This document shows positions 40,677-52,037 of a stretch of 64,000 bases of DNA, in pieces (position 1 is the first letter of the stretch; each line of letters opens with the position of its first letter). Source of the DNA: Cydia pomonella (taxonomy: Eukaryota > Arthropoda > Insecta > Lepidoptera > Tortricidae); contig NC_084729.1 of NCBI RefSeq assembly GCF_033807575.1, positions 2,728,001 through 2,792,000 of the forward strand. The letters are read 5' to 3'. The notes under the pieces were generated by a model. The model searched no databases. It was given only the letters and a program-made list of their open reading frames with translations, and was not told the origin of the DNA. Position numbers and translations under genes: made by a program.

Positions 40677-40939
40677 GGCGTACATAGGCTATGGAGACTG
40701 CTTACCATCAGGCGGGCCGTATGCTTGTCTGCAACCGACGTAGTATAAAAAAAGGCACTACTTTATCATCACTATCAATAATCAACATCGTCTGACGAGA
40801 TGACATCACTGATAGCCAATCAGGACTGTTATCAATTTTACCTATAAATTTACCAACTTAGTATCATCAGTATAACACGGGATATGACATCACTATCAGC
40901 CATAACCACTCACTTGATTTTGGTAACTATAGTTACCAG

Positions 40940-41128
40940 TACCCCTAGTGTAAATATTTTCGACAGCGAAACGTGACGTACGCGTTTGCGTTAAGTGTCA
41001 TTTTGTGTGAGATTTTTGACTTTCCAAAACGTCCCGCTTGGCGCGCTGTTCAAAAACCCATACAAAATGAGACTTAACGCAAACGCGTACGTCACGTTTC
41101 GCTATCGACTAAAATTACACTAGGGGTA
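40940..41128. mobile_element. MITE 'D'
   Basis: Complete copy with TACCCCTAGTGTAAAT and ATTACACTAGGGGTA ends. CAG before and CTG after extend the inverted repeat. Confidence 0.82.
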
Positions 41129-41289
41129 CTGATATCACACTTATTTTATTATAATAATAGAAGTCACTGAAAAATATGAAGCATGTGAGTGGTTATCATT
41201 GTCAAACACTGTTTAGTGTTTACTTTGCAGTTTAGGATTTATTAGGATACTAGCTTCTACTCGCAACTACCTAGTTAACATTTAGTACT

Positions 41290-41470
41290 TAGTAATCCCA
41301 GCGCGCACAAGTTATTTGCGGAAATCGCGAACCGTCTGGTTGACGTAACTGGTGACCGAAGAGCTGGCGGCTTCCTCGCACAACGTATGAGTATTGCGAT
41401 ACGAGGAAATGCCGCCAGCATCCTTGGTACAATGCCTCAAGGGCCTATTTTAGAATTAAGCTAGTTATAG
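41290..41470 (+). pseudogene. LINE 3' end (same tail as 3957-4246)
   Basis: It encodes EIANRLVDVTGDRRAGGFLA, a SIAI-type stretch with a one-codon loss, then GNAASILGTMPQGPILELS and a stop. The AT-rich 3' UTR follows. Confidence 0.75.
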
Positions 41471-41572
41471 TAATACCTCTGCATGTATCTAATATGTAAA
41501 TAAAGATTTTAATTTTAGTATAATTATGATTTCCGTTATAGAATCTCTCCCATGTCTTTCTCTAAGGCTCAT

Positions 41573-41716
41573 TAGAGTTAGACCAAGCTAACTTGGCAGA
41601 GATTTTGATAACACAGATTATGCAAGTGCTATTTTAAACGTCATAATTTCATAGAAGTTTGGCCTTTGTAATAACACTTGCATAGTCTGTGCTGTCAAAA
41701 TTGCTGCCAAATCGTA
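41573..41716. mobile_element. MITE 'T', right end decayed
   Basis: AGAGTTAGACCAAGCTAACT, GGCAGAGATTTTGATAACAC, AATAACACTTGCATAG and CAAAATTGCTGCCAA follow the order of the 19815 copy. The final TTGGTCTAA end is missing. Confidence 0.7.
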
Positions 41717-41763
41717 ACAAATTACATCTTAATATATAAGCTGTTAAGGCGCCGGAACTTTTA

Positions 41764-41947
41764 GCGTTGCTCACGTACCACTACAGGCGTAGACAACATG
41801 CCAATCGTTTACGCTCCATAGCGAACGAAACGCAACTGTCTCTGTCGCACTAATATGGAAGATTGATAGAAAGAGATAACTACGCTACGCTACGGAGCGT
41901 GAACGATTGGCATCTTGTCTACGCCTGTAGTGGTACGTGAGCAACGC
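41764..41947. mobile_element. Foldback MITE with ~50-bp near-perfect arms
   Basis: GCGTTGCTCACGTACCACTA, CAGGCGTAGACAACATGCCA and ATCGTTTACGCTCC are mirrored almost exactly at 41894-41947. Confidence 0.88.
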
Positions 41948-42226
41948 GTGGGCGTAGCCAACATGCCAATCGTTTACGCTGCGAAGCAAACGAAACGCAA
42001 CTGTCACTGTCGCACTTATAGTTGTGCCGTTCTCGCGAACGCTCCCCGTTTTGTATAGAGAATGTTCTCGGGCGAGAACATTCTCCATAGTAAAAGGCGA
42101 ACATTCTCGAGAACGGCACAACGAACTCGCACTAATATGAAAGAGTGATACAGACAAAGAGTAAACTAAGTATGACAGAGACAAAGCGTTTCGTTGTCAT
42201 AGCGCAAGCGATTGTTAACTTGCCTA
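41944..42226. mobile_element. Second, more diverged foldback of the same family with a nested palindrome
   Basis: GCCAACATGCCAATCGTTTA at the left is weakly mirrored by AGCGATTGTTAACTTGCC at the right. Inside, GTTGTGCCGTTCTCGCGAAC pairs with GAGAACGGCACAAC (42020-42122) around a perfect GAGAATGTTCTCG/CGAGAACATTCTC pair (42058-42085). Confidence 0.7.
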
Positions 42227-42242
42227 GGCACACACAGACGAA

Positions 42243-42425
42243 ACTACAAAATTCAAAATTCAAAAATTTATTCTGCAAGTAGGCCTCAAGGGCTCTTTTA
42301 CAAGTCAATACAACATTTATAGTAACATCATATAGTGACATGAAAAATACATAACAACATTTATAAATACAACAGCCAATACCTGGGTAAACATTACATA
42401 ATAATAATCTTAAAATAAATAATTA
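42243..42425 (-). mobile_element. LINE 3' end, same family as 14217-14415
   Basis: The tail TTTTGAATTTTGAA is at the low-coordinate side; the body is near-identical to the other copy in inverted orientation. Confidence 0.75.
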
Positions 42426-43004
42426 ATACAATACAATAGAGATGTATAGTCTCTATAGTTAAAAACACATTAAATCTGGAGATGTAAAAGGTCCCCAATG
42501 TCAGAGTACTAATACTAATAAAATTTGGAGGTGTAAAGTCTCTCCAAGTGTCAAAATAAAATTTATACTAAATAAATAAACCGCGTCTGGACTGTTAAAC
42601 TAGCAGTCTCATAAACTACGTAGTAGTGAGACATTGGCATTGAATATTTTACAGAAATACATTAGAATTGCAAAATCGGGGCCTATTGGGAGATATGTAC
42701 GAGTTGGCATTGCAAACTAGGAGAGTACAATACAATTATATGAACAGAATGCGAGATATGATGTTATAAAGTATTAGCCTGCATTGGATCTGTATGAAAA
42801 ACCTCAGTGAAAAACGGCGTCACGGTCAAGTTTCCTACTCTTTATAGTTCTTTGGGATTAATTAAATAGAAATTGTGTCCGAAAATAGTAGTAGTATTAA
42901 CCTTATCTTTGGCTGTATGTTACCGTAGTAACTAGCTATTTTAGGTAACTACTTTTGCACCAACATACACAAATGTCTCTGTTTGACCCAATGGTTGACT
43001 GGTA
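42426..43004. other. No gene recognised; possibly further LINE body
   Basis: AT-rich with two related phrases (GGAGATGTAAAAGGTCCCCAA, GGAGGTGTAAAGTCTCTCCAA at 42478 and 42527). It may continue the minus-strand LINE. Confidence 0.3.
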
Positions 43005-43085
43005 GAGAATGCCTTTTGGCATTAAGTTCGCCATTTGTACATTTTTCTTTGTGTGCAATAACGTTTAAAAAAATAAATAAAATAA
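43005..43085 (+). repeat. LINE 3' tail
   Basis: TGGTAGAGAATGCC, GGCATTAAGTTCGCC and GTGCAATAACG precede an A/AATAA-rich end. Confidence 0.5.
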
Positions 43086-43104
43086 ATACTTTTTTCAAAC
43101 CGAA

Positions 43105-43200
43105 TCTGGCTGTCACGTGACAGTCATAGCCTAGTGTAGGGCCGCAGGATATATTTTAAATGTTAATAAGGTCTTTTCTTTTAAATAAACAATTCTTATT
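43105..43200 (+). repeat. LINE 3' UTR fragment shared with 53355-53455
   Basis: CATAGCCTAGTGTAGGGCCG, TTTTAAATGTTAATAAGG and AACAATTCTTATTC match the later copy. Confidence 0.6.
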
Positions 43201-43919
43201 CGTATTGTTATTCTAAAATAACTGCGGTTTAGGTTTTTCTAATATTGTTTCTGGTGTTTTATTTCGTATTTCGTGCATAATGTGAAATAATTTATTTTAA
43301 ATAAAGGCAACGTCCATATTCGCGACTAGTATGGAAGGTAAAGGCAAGGAACAAAATCTCCATATACCAAAACGTGTCCGACAAAAAACCATAAATAGGT
43401 GGCGCTACAATACCTAGAATACTTGAGAAAAAATTCTAATCATAGACAGCGCACTTCACTCCGTCAATAACGCCTAGGTTCTTAGCTACTCTAGCGCTAC
43501 TGTGGAGAGATTCGGAACTATTATTTATAGCTGACAGCTGGACACTCCTTTTGTTATAAGTATGTAACTTTACTTTTGAGTGGCATTAACGTGAGACACT
43601 TTATTCGGTTCTTGTCTGTTTGTCTGATTTAACTTTCGTAACAATTCTGCCTATGGCGATCCTGTTCCTTGCCTCTAACTTCCGTAGATGCGATATTGAT
43701 TAGATATGTCAGTGTCAAATCCTATGTCCGTCGTTAGATCAGCTCGATGGTACAGTGAGCATCAAAAATAGCGGATCAGATAACGCTTCAAAAGTATCTA
43801 CCATTCTATAACAGCTAACAGTTCTGCTAATGGAGATTGTATTCCTTACCTCTACCTTCCATAGCTCGGAGCAAGAGCCGAAGTAGCCGAACCACAGAAT
43901 AAATAATAGTATATATATT
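43201..43919. other. No gene recognised
   Basis: It includes paired phrases about ATGGCGATCCTGTTCCTTGCC and TGGAGATTGTATTCCTTACC that read like dispersed-repeat sequence; boundaries unclear. Confidence 0.3.
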
Positions 43920-44028
43920 AGGGTCGGCAACGCGCATGTAACACCTCTGGAGTTGCAGGCGTACTTAGGCTACGGAGACTGCTTACCATCAGGCGGGCCG
44001 TATGCTTCTTTGCCACCGACGTAGTATT
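43920..44028 (+). repeat. Repeat 'C', 3' tail only
   Basis: AGGGTCGGCAACGCGCATGT to CCACCGACGTAGTATTTAAA, 5'-truncated. Confidence 0.8.
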
Positions 44029-44346
44029 TAAAAAAAATAGGGGCATGTAAGCGCGAAAGTGACGGGTATAATGACAAGTGATAAAAATGGAACCATGTGG
44101 CCACCGCAAAATTATCTGGGGTTCGTTAAAATTATCTGTTTATTCACAACATTGACAACTTACGGCCAAAGTTCAGCGTGATAAAGTGATAAGTATTATA
44201 TCGACTAGTCTTTAATGAGAGGGGTTTTCCAAGTTATTGGTTACGTAAACGCATAGATTATTTCGCAATGTCTGGCTTCTGTGTACGTAGAGGCATTCTG
44301 GCTAGGTTGGTAACACGCATTAGACATATCATATTAGACATATGCG

Positions 44347-44389
44347 TAGTGCTAATTGTTAATACATATTGTATTAACAATTAGCACTA
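44347..44389. repeat. 20-bp perfect hairpin
   Basis: TAGTGCTAATTGTTAATACA is followed by a three-base loop and its exact reverse complement. Confidence 0.92.
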
Positions 44390-44706
44390 GATATATCGTA
44401 TCATATCTCTCGTATCGTATCTAATATCTCGTATTAGAGTTGAAGTCACGCACACAACAACAAAATTATGTAATAGCAGTGAGTTTTTGAAATTAGTATT
44501 CTTTTTTCGTACTTACTCATACGAGTATAGTCTGTTTTTTTTACCATTAAAAAGAAGGTAAGCGATTTTAGCGTGTCTTTTTATTGAAAAACACTTTTGA
44601 AAAATAAGTCACGGCAAATATGTAACATTTAAATCCTTTTGCTTTCATAAGTAATAGTTACCGATTTAAAAAAAGGGTCCTTCAATAAAAACATGTCAAG
44701 ATTGAT

Positions 44707-44891
44707 TAAGGTAGAAGTACTAGTGCTCGACGCTGCACTAGTCACCGACACGGGCACTTTATTTCATGGAAATATAGGTTAAATTTGAACAACGAAGATT
44801 TTTCTGTATTCGAACTTAATCCTTGTCCCTTTGACATAAAGTGCCCATGTCGAGTATTAGTGCAGCGTCGAGCTCTAGTACTTCTACCTTA
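44707..44891. mobile_element. MITE with ~54-bp arms, TA target
   Basis: TAAGGTAGAAGTACTAGTGC and TCGACGCTGCACTAGT, then GACACGGGCACTTTA, are mirrored at 44837-44891. TA at both ends suggests Tc1/mariner type. Confidence 0.82.
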
Positions 44892-45099
44892 CCCTTTTTC
44901 TTATGCAAAAAAAAGGGAACCATATAGCAAGTTGAACAGCGTACTGCAAGATGGACCGAGGTTCTTCAAGGTGTATTTTATTTAGCTTAAATCGTGCGCG
45001 TGCATTACATTTACTCATTCATTCAACATTGTTTTTGCTATTAGTATCTAATCATTTACCTTAAGTCTCCTGCCGATACCGCCTATATATCTACATACA

Positions 45100-45535
45100 C
45101 GTGTAGATGTGTCCTGCCCACCATGACATGCGCTGCCGAGACATGGATGCTCACTAAGCAGGCTGTGCATAAAATACGAATAACACAGAGAGCCATGGAG
45201 CGCGCCCGCCATGCTAGGCATTAAACTTCAAGACCGAGTGAGGTATGTCGAGATCCGACGCAGCACCAAGGTGAGGTCATTACCAAGCTGAAATGGAATT
45301 GGGCGGGACATGGTGCCAGGCATAGTGGCAGCATGGCAGGTGGACCAAAATGTTTAGGGATTCGGATGAAAGAAGCGCCTGGCGTCCGTTGGCAAGTTGG
45401 GCGGACGACATTCAAAAAATCGCGGGACACTTCTGGACGAGACTAGCCCAGGAGCGGGATATGTGGCGTACATGGAGAGAGGCCTGTGCTCAGCAGTGGG
45501 CGGCTGGAGGCTAAAATGATGATGAATGATAGGTT
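45100..45535 (+). pseudogene. RTE-type LINE remnant
   Basis: Fragments in several frames: AETWMLTKQAVHKIR, RAMERA, MLGIKLQDRVR and RRSTKV blocks, a WNWAGH-like region, then RLAQERDMWRTWREACAQQW-type sequence and a GATGATGAATGAT tail. The order fits an RTE RT C-terminus with frameshifts. Confidence 0.75.
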
Positions 45536-46059
45536 AATACGGGTAATTTGCGGGATAAGAGTGTCTGGCCTTCAAATTGGGGCCTGTGTGGCACTTCTAT
45601 CGGCCGACTGTAGCCGGCTAACTAAAACGGCATTAAATGAAAACTAGGTTCGTATAGTAAAACAATATAATAGTAAAAATATATTCAATAAACTAATATT
45701 CGTCAGTATGCGAGTCTAAACCAATAAAATATCGTCACTGGCCTTAACGTTCTTGAATTCCAATCTTCGTCGAGCTGAACAATGAATTCCGGCAGCGGCG
45801 GCTCACCAGGCGCAAGCAGATTTAAACTTCAGCAGCGAATATCAAGAAAATAAGTAGCTTCAATCATGCCTTCAATTATAAACCATAAGAAAGGGCTACG
45901 TTGGAGGCAACCCATTAAGTACTAAGTAATTTTCAACAATAGTACAGCATTTCAGTTTGAATAATATTAAATAAATGTAATTTGAGTTGTGCGATTCGCC
46001 TTCAAATTGTCCAGAAAATTCACCTTAAAAAACAAAAGACCAGCGAAAACGGCATGTTT
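45536..46059. other. No recognised feature
   Basis: AT-rich spacer; nothing identified. Confidence 0.4.
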
Positions 46060-46190
46060 TTATACTACGTCGGTGACAAACAAGCATACGGCCCGCCTGA
46101 TGGTAAGCAGTCTCCGTAGCCTATGTTAGCCTGCAAGTCCAGAGGAGTTACATGCGCGTTGCCGACCCTAACACCTCCACCACCTCGTTG
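46060..46190 (-). repeat. Repeat 'C', 3' tail, minus strand
   Basis: TATACTACGTCGGTGACAAA through GTTGCCGACCCTAACACCTC is the reverse complement of the 'C' end. Confidence 0.8.
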
Positions 46191-46199
46191 GGCATGTTT

Positions 46200-46430
46200 T
46201 TTAGGGTTCCGTACCCAAAGGGTAAAACGGGACCCTATTACTAAGACTCCGCTGTCCGTCCGTCCGTCTATCTGTCACCAGACTGACATCTCATGAACCT
46301 TGATAGCTAGACAGTTGAAATTTTCACAGATGATGTATTTCTGTTGCCGCTATAACAACAAATATTAAAAAGTACGGAACCCTCGGTGGGCGAGCCCGAC
46401 TCGCACTTGCCCGGTTTTTTATTACCGGCC
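46200..46430. repeat. Dispersed repeat with GGTTCCGTACC start
   Basis: AGGGTTCCGTACCCAAAGGG at the left and AGTACGGAACCCT at 46373 are inverted. GGGCGAGCCCGACTCGCACT and TTGCCCGG close the element. Relatives: 37420-37640 and a short piece at 14535-14575. Confidence 0.65.
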
Positions 46431-46489
46431 AGTGCGCGCGGTGACTGCACCATGCAGGTTTGCCGTGTTACACCATCTTACAAGAAAAA

Positions 46490-47047
46490 CCTGCATTTTG
46501 AATCAATTATAAATATTTAAATTTGAATCAAAGATAACTTTTTTTTTAAATTTATTTAAGGTCGCTTTTTAACAACAAAGGTCATTAGCGACCACAAGAG
46601 AATTACAATTTTTTATATATATCGATTAATTTTATAAACCTGAGTATATGTAAATATCCACTATTTAAACAATCACTTAAGGTGTTAGGCAACTTACAGA
46701 TGTCTTTTTCTTTCTTATATGCTAAACACTCAACTAAAATATGGCTCACAGTCAACTCCAAACCGCATTTATCACATTTATTTTTTTCTTCCTTAGTGAT
46801 AAGATAGCAATGGGTCAAGTTTGTGTGTCCTTTTCTTAACCTAGTAATCGCGATCTGATCTCTTCTACAACTTGTGTAAAAGTTGACTAATGATTTGGTC
46901 AGAGTCAGGATCCTTATCATGCGACAAGAATTTTCTGTTTTTCGATGATAACTTATTATATCCAACTACAAGATTGGCGTCGTTCCACAGTGAGACGGGA
47001 AGTTGATTTTGGAAATGCCCACAATTTAATTTGTTAGCACAACACAA
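46490..47047 (-). pseudogene. LINE C-terminal zinc-binding region remnant
   Basis: The minus frame 46965-46603 contains RRDQIAITRLRKGHTNLTHC followed by KCDKCGLELTVSHILVEC, the Cys/His block found after the RNase H domain of I/R1-like LINEs and related elements. Upstream (47047-46865) LPVSLWNDANLVVG is in another frame. No RT is present. Confidence 0.65.
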
Positions 47048-47284
47048 CTAATGTATGATCCATCTTTGAATTTCGAGGACATCATTGAATGCAGGTTTCC
47101 TCACGACGTTTTCCTTCCGACAACTGGTTTAGGTCATTGTTCCTGCAATGCGACTTGAAAACGTCTAAGTCTAAGTCAAAAAGTATAAGTATAAGTAGTA
47201 AACTCACAGAGAGACAAAATTTTCCGGTCTTAAATCTTGACAATAATGTACATAAAACATTTTTTTTTATTTTTTTATTTACCT

Positions 47285-47480
47285 AAATAGATGCCTCAAC
47301 CTCACTGTCCAAGGCCCTAGATCACGCGGCCGCGGTAGGCCTAAGAAGCGCTGGCTGGAGGTCGTGAGAGCGGACATGGTGGAGAGCAATCTCACGTCTG
47401 AGGATGCCGAAGATCGGGCAAAGTGGAGAAGATTAAGTAGGAGAGCGGACCCTGGCGCTAGGCCGGGAAAACGCTAGGTT
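47285..47480 (+). pseudogene. RTE-type LINE C-terminal tail
   Basis: The frame contains RPKKRWLEVVRADMVESNL followed by EDAEDRAKWRRLSRRADPG and a stop, a distinct RTE-like C-terminus. The segment 47095-47120 (CAGGTTTCCTCACGACGTTT) resembles a SINE 'B'/RTE body piece in inverted orientation. Confidence 0.75.
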
Positions 47481-47633
47481 GAAGAAGATTTACCAAAAAA
47501 AAAATACAATATTTTAAGTACCTTAATCTAATTTTTCGCCAAACTGTGAAAACAAACTGTGCCAGTTGTTGGTTTGTTGGATTTACAATAGCCTGTGCTT
47601 GTTACTACACTGGGATGCTACCTGCGTGGACAC

Positions 47634-48051
47634 AAGGCTCTGAAACCGGTTAAACTTTGCTTGCCGCATAACCTTTTAATTTCGGTTTCGCCGGAATAAC
47701 CGTTATTTTAAAACCGATTTTTATGAGAACAGTTCTTGTCAAATTAACCGGTTTAGAACAATAAAAACCGGTTTCCTCCTATGTCGGTGTCTTTATTTAC
47801 GATGGGACACCACCAGACTGGCCGGCTGTTTCGTCGCTCTTCGAATAAATCGTTTTTTAGTAAAAATACAATAAATAAAACAAAGTAAATAAAAAATGTA
47901 ATAAAGAAAAAATAAAGTAAAAAAATGTAATAAATGTAAATGTAATGTGTGTAATAAAGTTCATAAAACGTTCGCGTTCTTATAAAAGTTCGGAGGAAAA
48001 CCGATATAAACCGGTTTTTACCGGTATTTTATAAACCGGTCCCGAGCCTTG
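47634..48051. mobile_element. hAT-like AACCGGTT-rich element, 418 bp
   Basis: AAGGCTCTGAAACCGGTTAA at the left and AAACCGGTCCCGAGCCTTG at the right are flanked by an exact 8-bp duplication GTGGACAC (47626-47633, 48052-48059). The interior is AACCGG-rich. Relatives: 22281-22438 and 57544-57867. Confidence 0.85.
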
Positions 48052-48109
48052 GTGGACACACTGGCACCGTCCCACCTCCAACGGACTTAATGTAAAAGCG
48101 GGCGGAGCG

Positions 48110-48353
48110 GCGGATAGTGCCGAAATTTCGAAACGTAATAAATATAAGAGCCTCGGTAGAGTACCATTTGGTATTAAAAGTCTAAGTCCAAGTTTTTTTA
48201 CAGAAATCGCGAAGCGTCTGGTTGACGTAACTGGTGAGCGAAGAGCTAGCGGCTTCCTCGCACAACGTATCCGCATTGCGATACAACGAGGAAATGCCGC
48301 CAGCATCCTTGGTACAATGCGTCAAGGGCCTATTTTAGATTTAAGCTATTTAT
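48110..48353 (+). pseudogene. LINE 3' end (third copy of the QRGNAAS tail)
   Basis: The frame includes EIAKRLVDVTGERRASGFLA then IRIAIQRGNAASILGTMRQG and PILDLSYL, stop. Same family as 3957-4246 and 41290-41470. Confidence 0.78.
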
Positions 48354-48359
48354 AGTGAC

Positions 48360-49470
48360 ACCACTGTATATATACATTATGTATACTGTTACACTGAAGT
48401 AAAACATAAAGTTAAATTTGATAAAAAACAACATAGCATATAACTATAGAAAATGAACTTGCCTAGGTCGCCCTTGACTGCGGTCGTCGTTCGGCCGATC
48501 GATATGTTTACGACCTTCACTTGATCGCTTCTATCATTTGTCGCGCGCCATGTCATGTCACGTTTTACCGCCATAATAACGAAGAATGTATCCTTCTAAG
48601 ACCATATCCAGGTAATTAAGTAGTACTACTTCTATGTAATTTAAACCATATTTAATGGGTACAGAATTCCTTTTGTATCCACCTAACAAAAACTGCCAAA
48701 TTGGGTACTTGAGAGTTACACATGTTGAATATTATAACAAAATTTAGTTAAATGGATAGAAAATGAGCCATCCATTATAAAAAAGTGGAATTTAAAAAAT
48801 TATATTGAGATTATAAAAAAATACAAGGAGATTATAAAATATATATATATTTTTTGTTTTTCAAAAATAGAAAAGAAAATGTCACCATTCGATTCCTCAC
48901 ATTTTATTGAAAAATAAATTGTATCACAACTATACACATAAACGCAATATTTCAGGGTCAAAATGGCAATTTTCTTGATCTTCCATACATTTAGGACAGA
49001 CATATGATGTGACGTCACATCACCTTATCATTTTGTTAGAGGCGTTTCAATCGTCGAGTGCGAGCGTCAGACTTTAACTCTCATTTCTGATCTTTGTGTT
49101 GCTTACATTCCATGAGTACTATATAGACATTTGATCCTCAAGAAAATCAAGATCGTTTGACATTATTTACAAAAAACAGTCGAGTAGCTAATTCGGGACC
49201 CACCGTTTTAAATAGAGGCATGAAATATTATTCGCGACCCATAGTTTGGGAAAATATGCCTTAGTTAAAGTTAAAGGCGTGTCATTACAATACAGTTTTT
49301 CCTTATAAACCAGCTGTATAAATACTAATTTAAATTGCTTGAGTATAAAGGTTTTTTAATATTTAATCTAGAAACATACAAACAAGAAAAATAACCGTCA
49401 CTGAAGCATATTACGCTTATTCGTGCTGTACGTGGTTTTAAAGTGAATTGCTAGTGCCTATCTCATTTAA
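48360..49470. other. No gene recognised
   Basis: About 1.1 kb of AT-rich DNA. 49010-49090 (GACGTCACATCACCTTATCA) looks like part of a moth repeat. No frame with family content. Confidence 0.35.
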
Positions 49471-50439
49471 ACCGCATCCACACTAGACGTGTGCGCGGCG
49501 CCGGCGCGCTGCCGCCGGGCTTTTTTTGCTACGCCGCCGCCGCCGATAAATGACCGGCGTGAAATCGGCGTGACCTTGAGTGTTGTTAATTAGCTATTCC
49601 AAGTTGGTATTTGGATTACAATATGGATTTTTTGTATTATATATGTTACAGTCTTCAAATATACATCAATTGTTAATTCAATGCAACAGAATAGCCAGTT
49701 GCACAAACTATTTTACACACCGATTAAAGCAACTGAGTAATCCTCAGTATTCAGCGTCAAGAAAGATGAGAGAGCGATATATGAACATGAAGTAGGATTT
49801 TTGCCTTTTAATTATGAATTCACATTGCCTCACATACGAAGGCAGCATGCTCCGTCATGGAAAGAATTAACTAAGCAACAAAAACCATGGGCCCTCAAGG
49901 TGGAACAGAAAAGGAAAACTAACTGCCTAATGTTGCGTCCATCATCCTTGCTTATTTGCTTGCGTCTTAAACTGTAGTGGAGTCCAGCACAAATCTGTGA
50001 ACATTGATGGGCGAAAACTCTCGAAACCCTTAGGTTCCCAAAAAAGTCGTGAGTAAAAATATCGAGATATAGAAGAGAGACAGAGATTAACTGTCAATCT
50101 GGCGCACCGCGCAAATGCTTGCCCTGCGGAAATGTGCAAGCTGTAAATGGGTGAGGTAACATTTTCTTGTCACTCGATGGTTACCCAGGTTACAGTCACC
50201 TGGGTCACTGGGCTTTCAATAAACCAAACATTTTTGAAGTAGATACGCCCTTTCCATAATGGGAATGATAATATGACTTAGTACACAAGTTCTTCTAAGA
50301 CACTGTGCCTGCCTGACGAGAATAACAACAAGAAATACATCGAAATGGCGGCTCTTCTGAAGAAAACTGAAGATGAAAGTTCTAGAGAGGTTTTAAAATC
50401 AACTGGCACTTTTGAGATGTGGTATTAACGAAGACGAAG

Positions 50440-50722
50440 ACCTTTCTCAGAGAGCTCAATATCGCCACTGAGCTCTTCACAACATGCCTTGGGTGAACCC
50501 TTAGATTTTTTCGGACATATTATGCGGTTTCCAACGCATGATGTGAAGAAACACATGAATTTAGGTCGAATGAATGGCAAACTTGCTCGAGTTGGAGCAT
50601 GTGTGAGATGGTCGAACGCTATGAAGAGGTCGGCTTGCGGCAGTCTGCACCGTGCATTCCATACGGCTTATGACCGCACGAAATGGAGACAAATAACATG
50701 TAGTCGCGATCCTCAGCAATGA
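50440..50722 (+). pseudogene. Probable LINE/endonuclease-RT C-terminal fragment
   Basis: The frame 50489-50722 contains LDFFGHIMRFPTHDVKK, CVRWSNAMKRSACGSLHRA and YDRTKWRQITC. The FGHxxR...W...DRxKWR layout is typical of the C-terminus of RTE/CR1-like reverse transcriptases. Confidence 0.5.
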
Positions 50723-50822
50723 GAAAACGAGAAAGAACTACGTACGACAAGAAAACCATTAAAAGAAAGCAAATCCACTGTGACTACTGTGAGTGATGAA
50801 GAAAATCTATCTATAGTCATTC

Positions 50823-51417
50823 GATTTGAAGCTGGCCCCGAGCGGCTAATCTTTTGTCAATCGTAACTAAAACCGCGCGTGCCACTACCTGCAAAATAAA
50901 AAGGGTCGTATAATTCTAATTGGCACCTGAGCGCGGGCTGGTCCAATGCTCAAAAAACCACTGTAGATGTAGGCGCGGTCTCCCATAACGCGCCCTTGTT
51001 CCGCATATCGAAGACACATTTTAGACTGGTTCGGTAGCGTTCGACTTGCCGGCACTCAGTAAAGGGACCATACAATGAATAGAAAATAAATTATTTTTCC
51101 GTTTGTTCATTTTGAATCTTATTTCAAGTAAGGTGAGGAAGGTTGCCAGAGCTCAACGAGGGGGGGCGGGTTTAGGGTCGGCAACGCGCATGTAACTCCT
51201 CTGGAGTTGCAGGCGTACATAGGCTACGGAGACTGCTTACCATCAGGCGAGCCGTATGCTTGTTTGCCACCGACATAATATAAAAAAAAAAATTACCATA
51301 GGAGCTGTAATTCAATTACCGGTTAAAGTGACCGGAACCTTTTTTTGCAGGTAGTGGCACGCGCGGTTTTAGTTAACAATAGATAAAGGATTAGCCGCTC
51401 GGGGCCAGCTACAAATC
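50823..51417. mobile_element. Inner TIR element, ~75-bp arms, holding a 'C' tail
   Basis: GATTTGAAGCTGGCCCCGAG, CGGCTAATC and AAAACCGCGCGTGCCACTAC are mirrored at 51345-51417 by GTAGTGGCACGCGCGGTTTT, GATTAGCCGCTCGGGG and CCAGCTACAAATC. Confidence 0.85.
51131..51288 (+). repeat. Repeat 'C', 3' tail inside the inner TIR element
   Basis: AAGGTTGCCAGAGCTCAACG to CACCGACATAATATAAAAAA. Confidence 0.8.
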
Positions 51418-51799
51418 TAACGACTATAACAAATTTCAAGGATACTTGGAGTTCTGTTTTGTTAAAGTACGTTATTTTTAATACGATAAGCCATGGAAAT
51501 CATGAGAAAATGGAGAGTTACAGATTGAATCGAAACTCATTGGGACCAGGTAACCAGACTTGCATTAAGGCAAGCCAGTTACTAAGGAATTATCCTATAT
51601 TAATTTACAAATCCTGTTTTACTCACAGCCTATTCAAAACTATACCTAGTTCACTGACCAGCATTCTTAGATTGATCATATCCTCAAGAAAAACAACAAA
51701 TCAATGATTTTTTTTAAGAAACCTGAAAGTCAAGGTCACGCCGAAAACACGCCGCCGCCGATTATTTTTTAATCGGCGGACACGTCTACTGTGATCTTG

Positions 51800-52037
51800 C
51801 CTCCAATTCTAAACAGGAAAGACAAATGCGAATATTCTAAGCCTGATATTGATGATATAATCGCTACTTTTAGGTATGTGTCTGTATTCGATAAGGCAAG
51901 CTATCTTCCGTATTATGAGAAGCCTATACAAACAGCAAGTGATCAAGTGATATGTTGACCTTGGGTTAATATTAAACATGGCCAGTGGGGGGAAAACTGC
52001 AGCGTTCCGGCGTTGTCGGCTCAGCGTTGCTACGAGG
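51800..52037. other. No recognised feature
   Basis: Short spacer, AT-rich; the frame ILNRKDKCEYSKPDIDDI-type across 51808-51860 is too short to judge. Confidence 0.3.

Larger units (their letters stand above)
39027..40752 (+). repeat. Repeat 'C' copy split by a 1.3-kb element
   Basis: The left part runs GGACCCGGGTACGTCC to GAGCCCAACT (39153). The right part resumes at GAGCCCAACTGGGCAAGTAC (40452) and continues to ACCGACGTAGTATAAAAAAA. Uninterrupted copies at 8734 and 38449 read straight through the same point. Confidence 0.85.
49471..51795. mobile_element. 2.3-kb composite element with CACACTAGACGTG-type ends
   Basis: CACACTAGACGTGTGCGCGG and CGTGACCTTGA (49482-49577) are mirrored at the right by TCAAGGTCACGCCGAAAACA, CGCCGCCGCCGATT and GGACACGTCTACTGTG (51737-51793). 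The interior contains a LINE fragment and an inner TIR element. The match of both ends plus GC-rich CGCCGCC runs supports one original MITE expanded by insertions. Confidence 0.6.
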
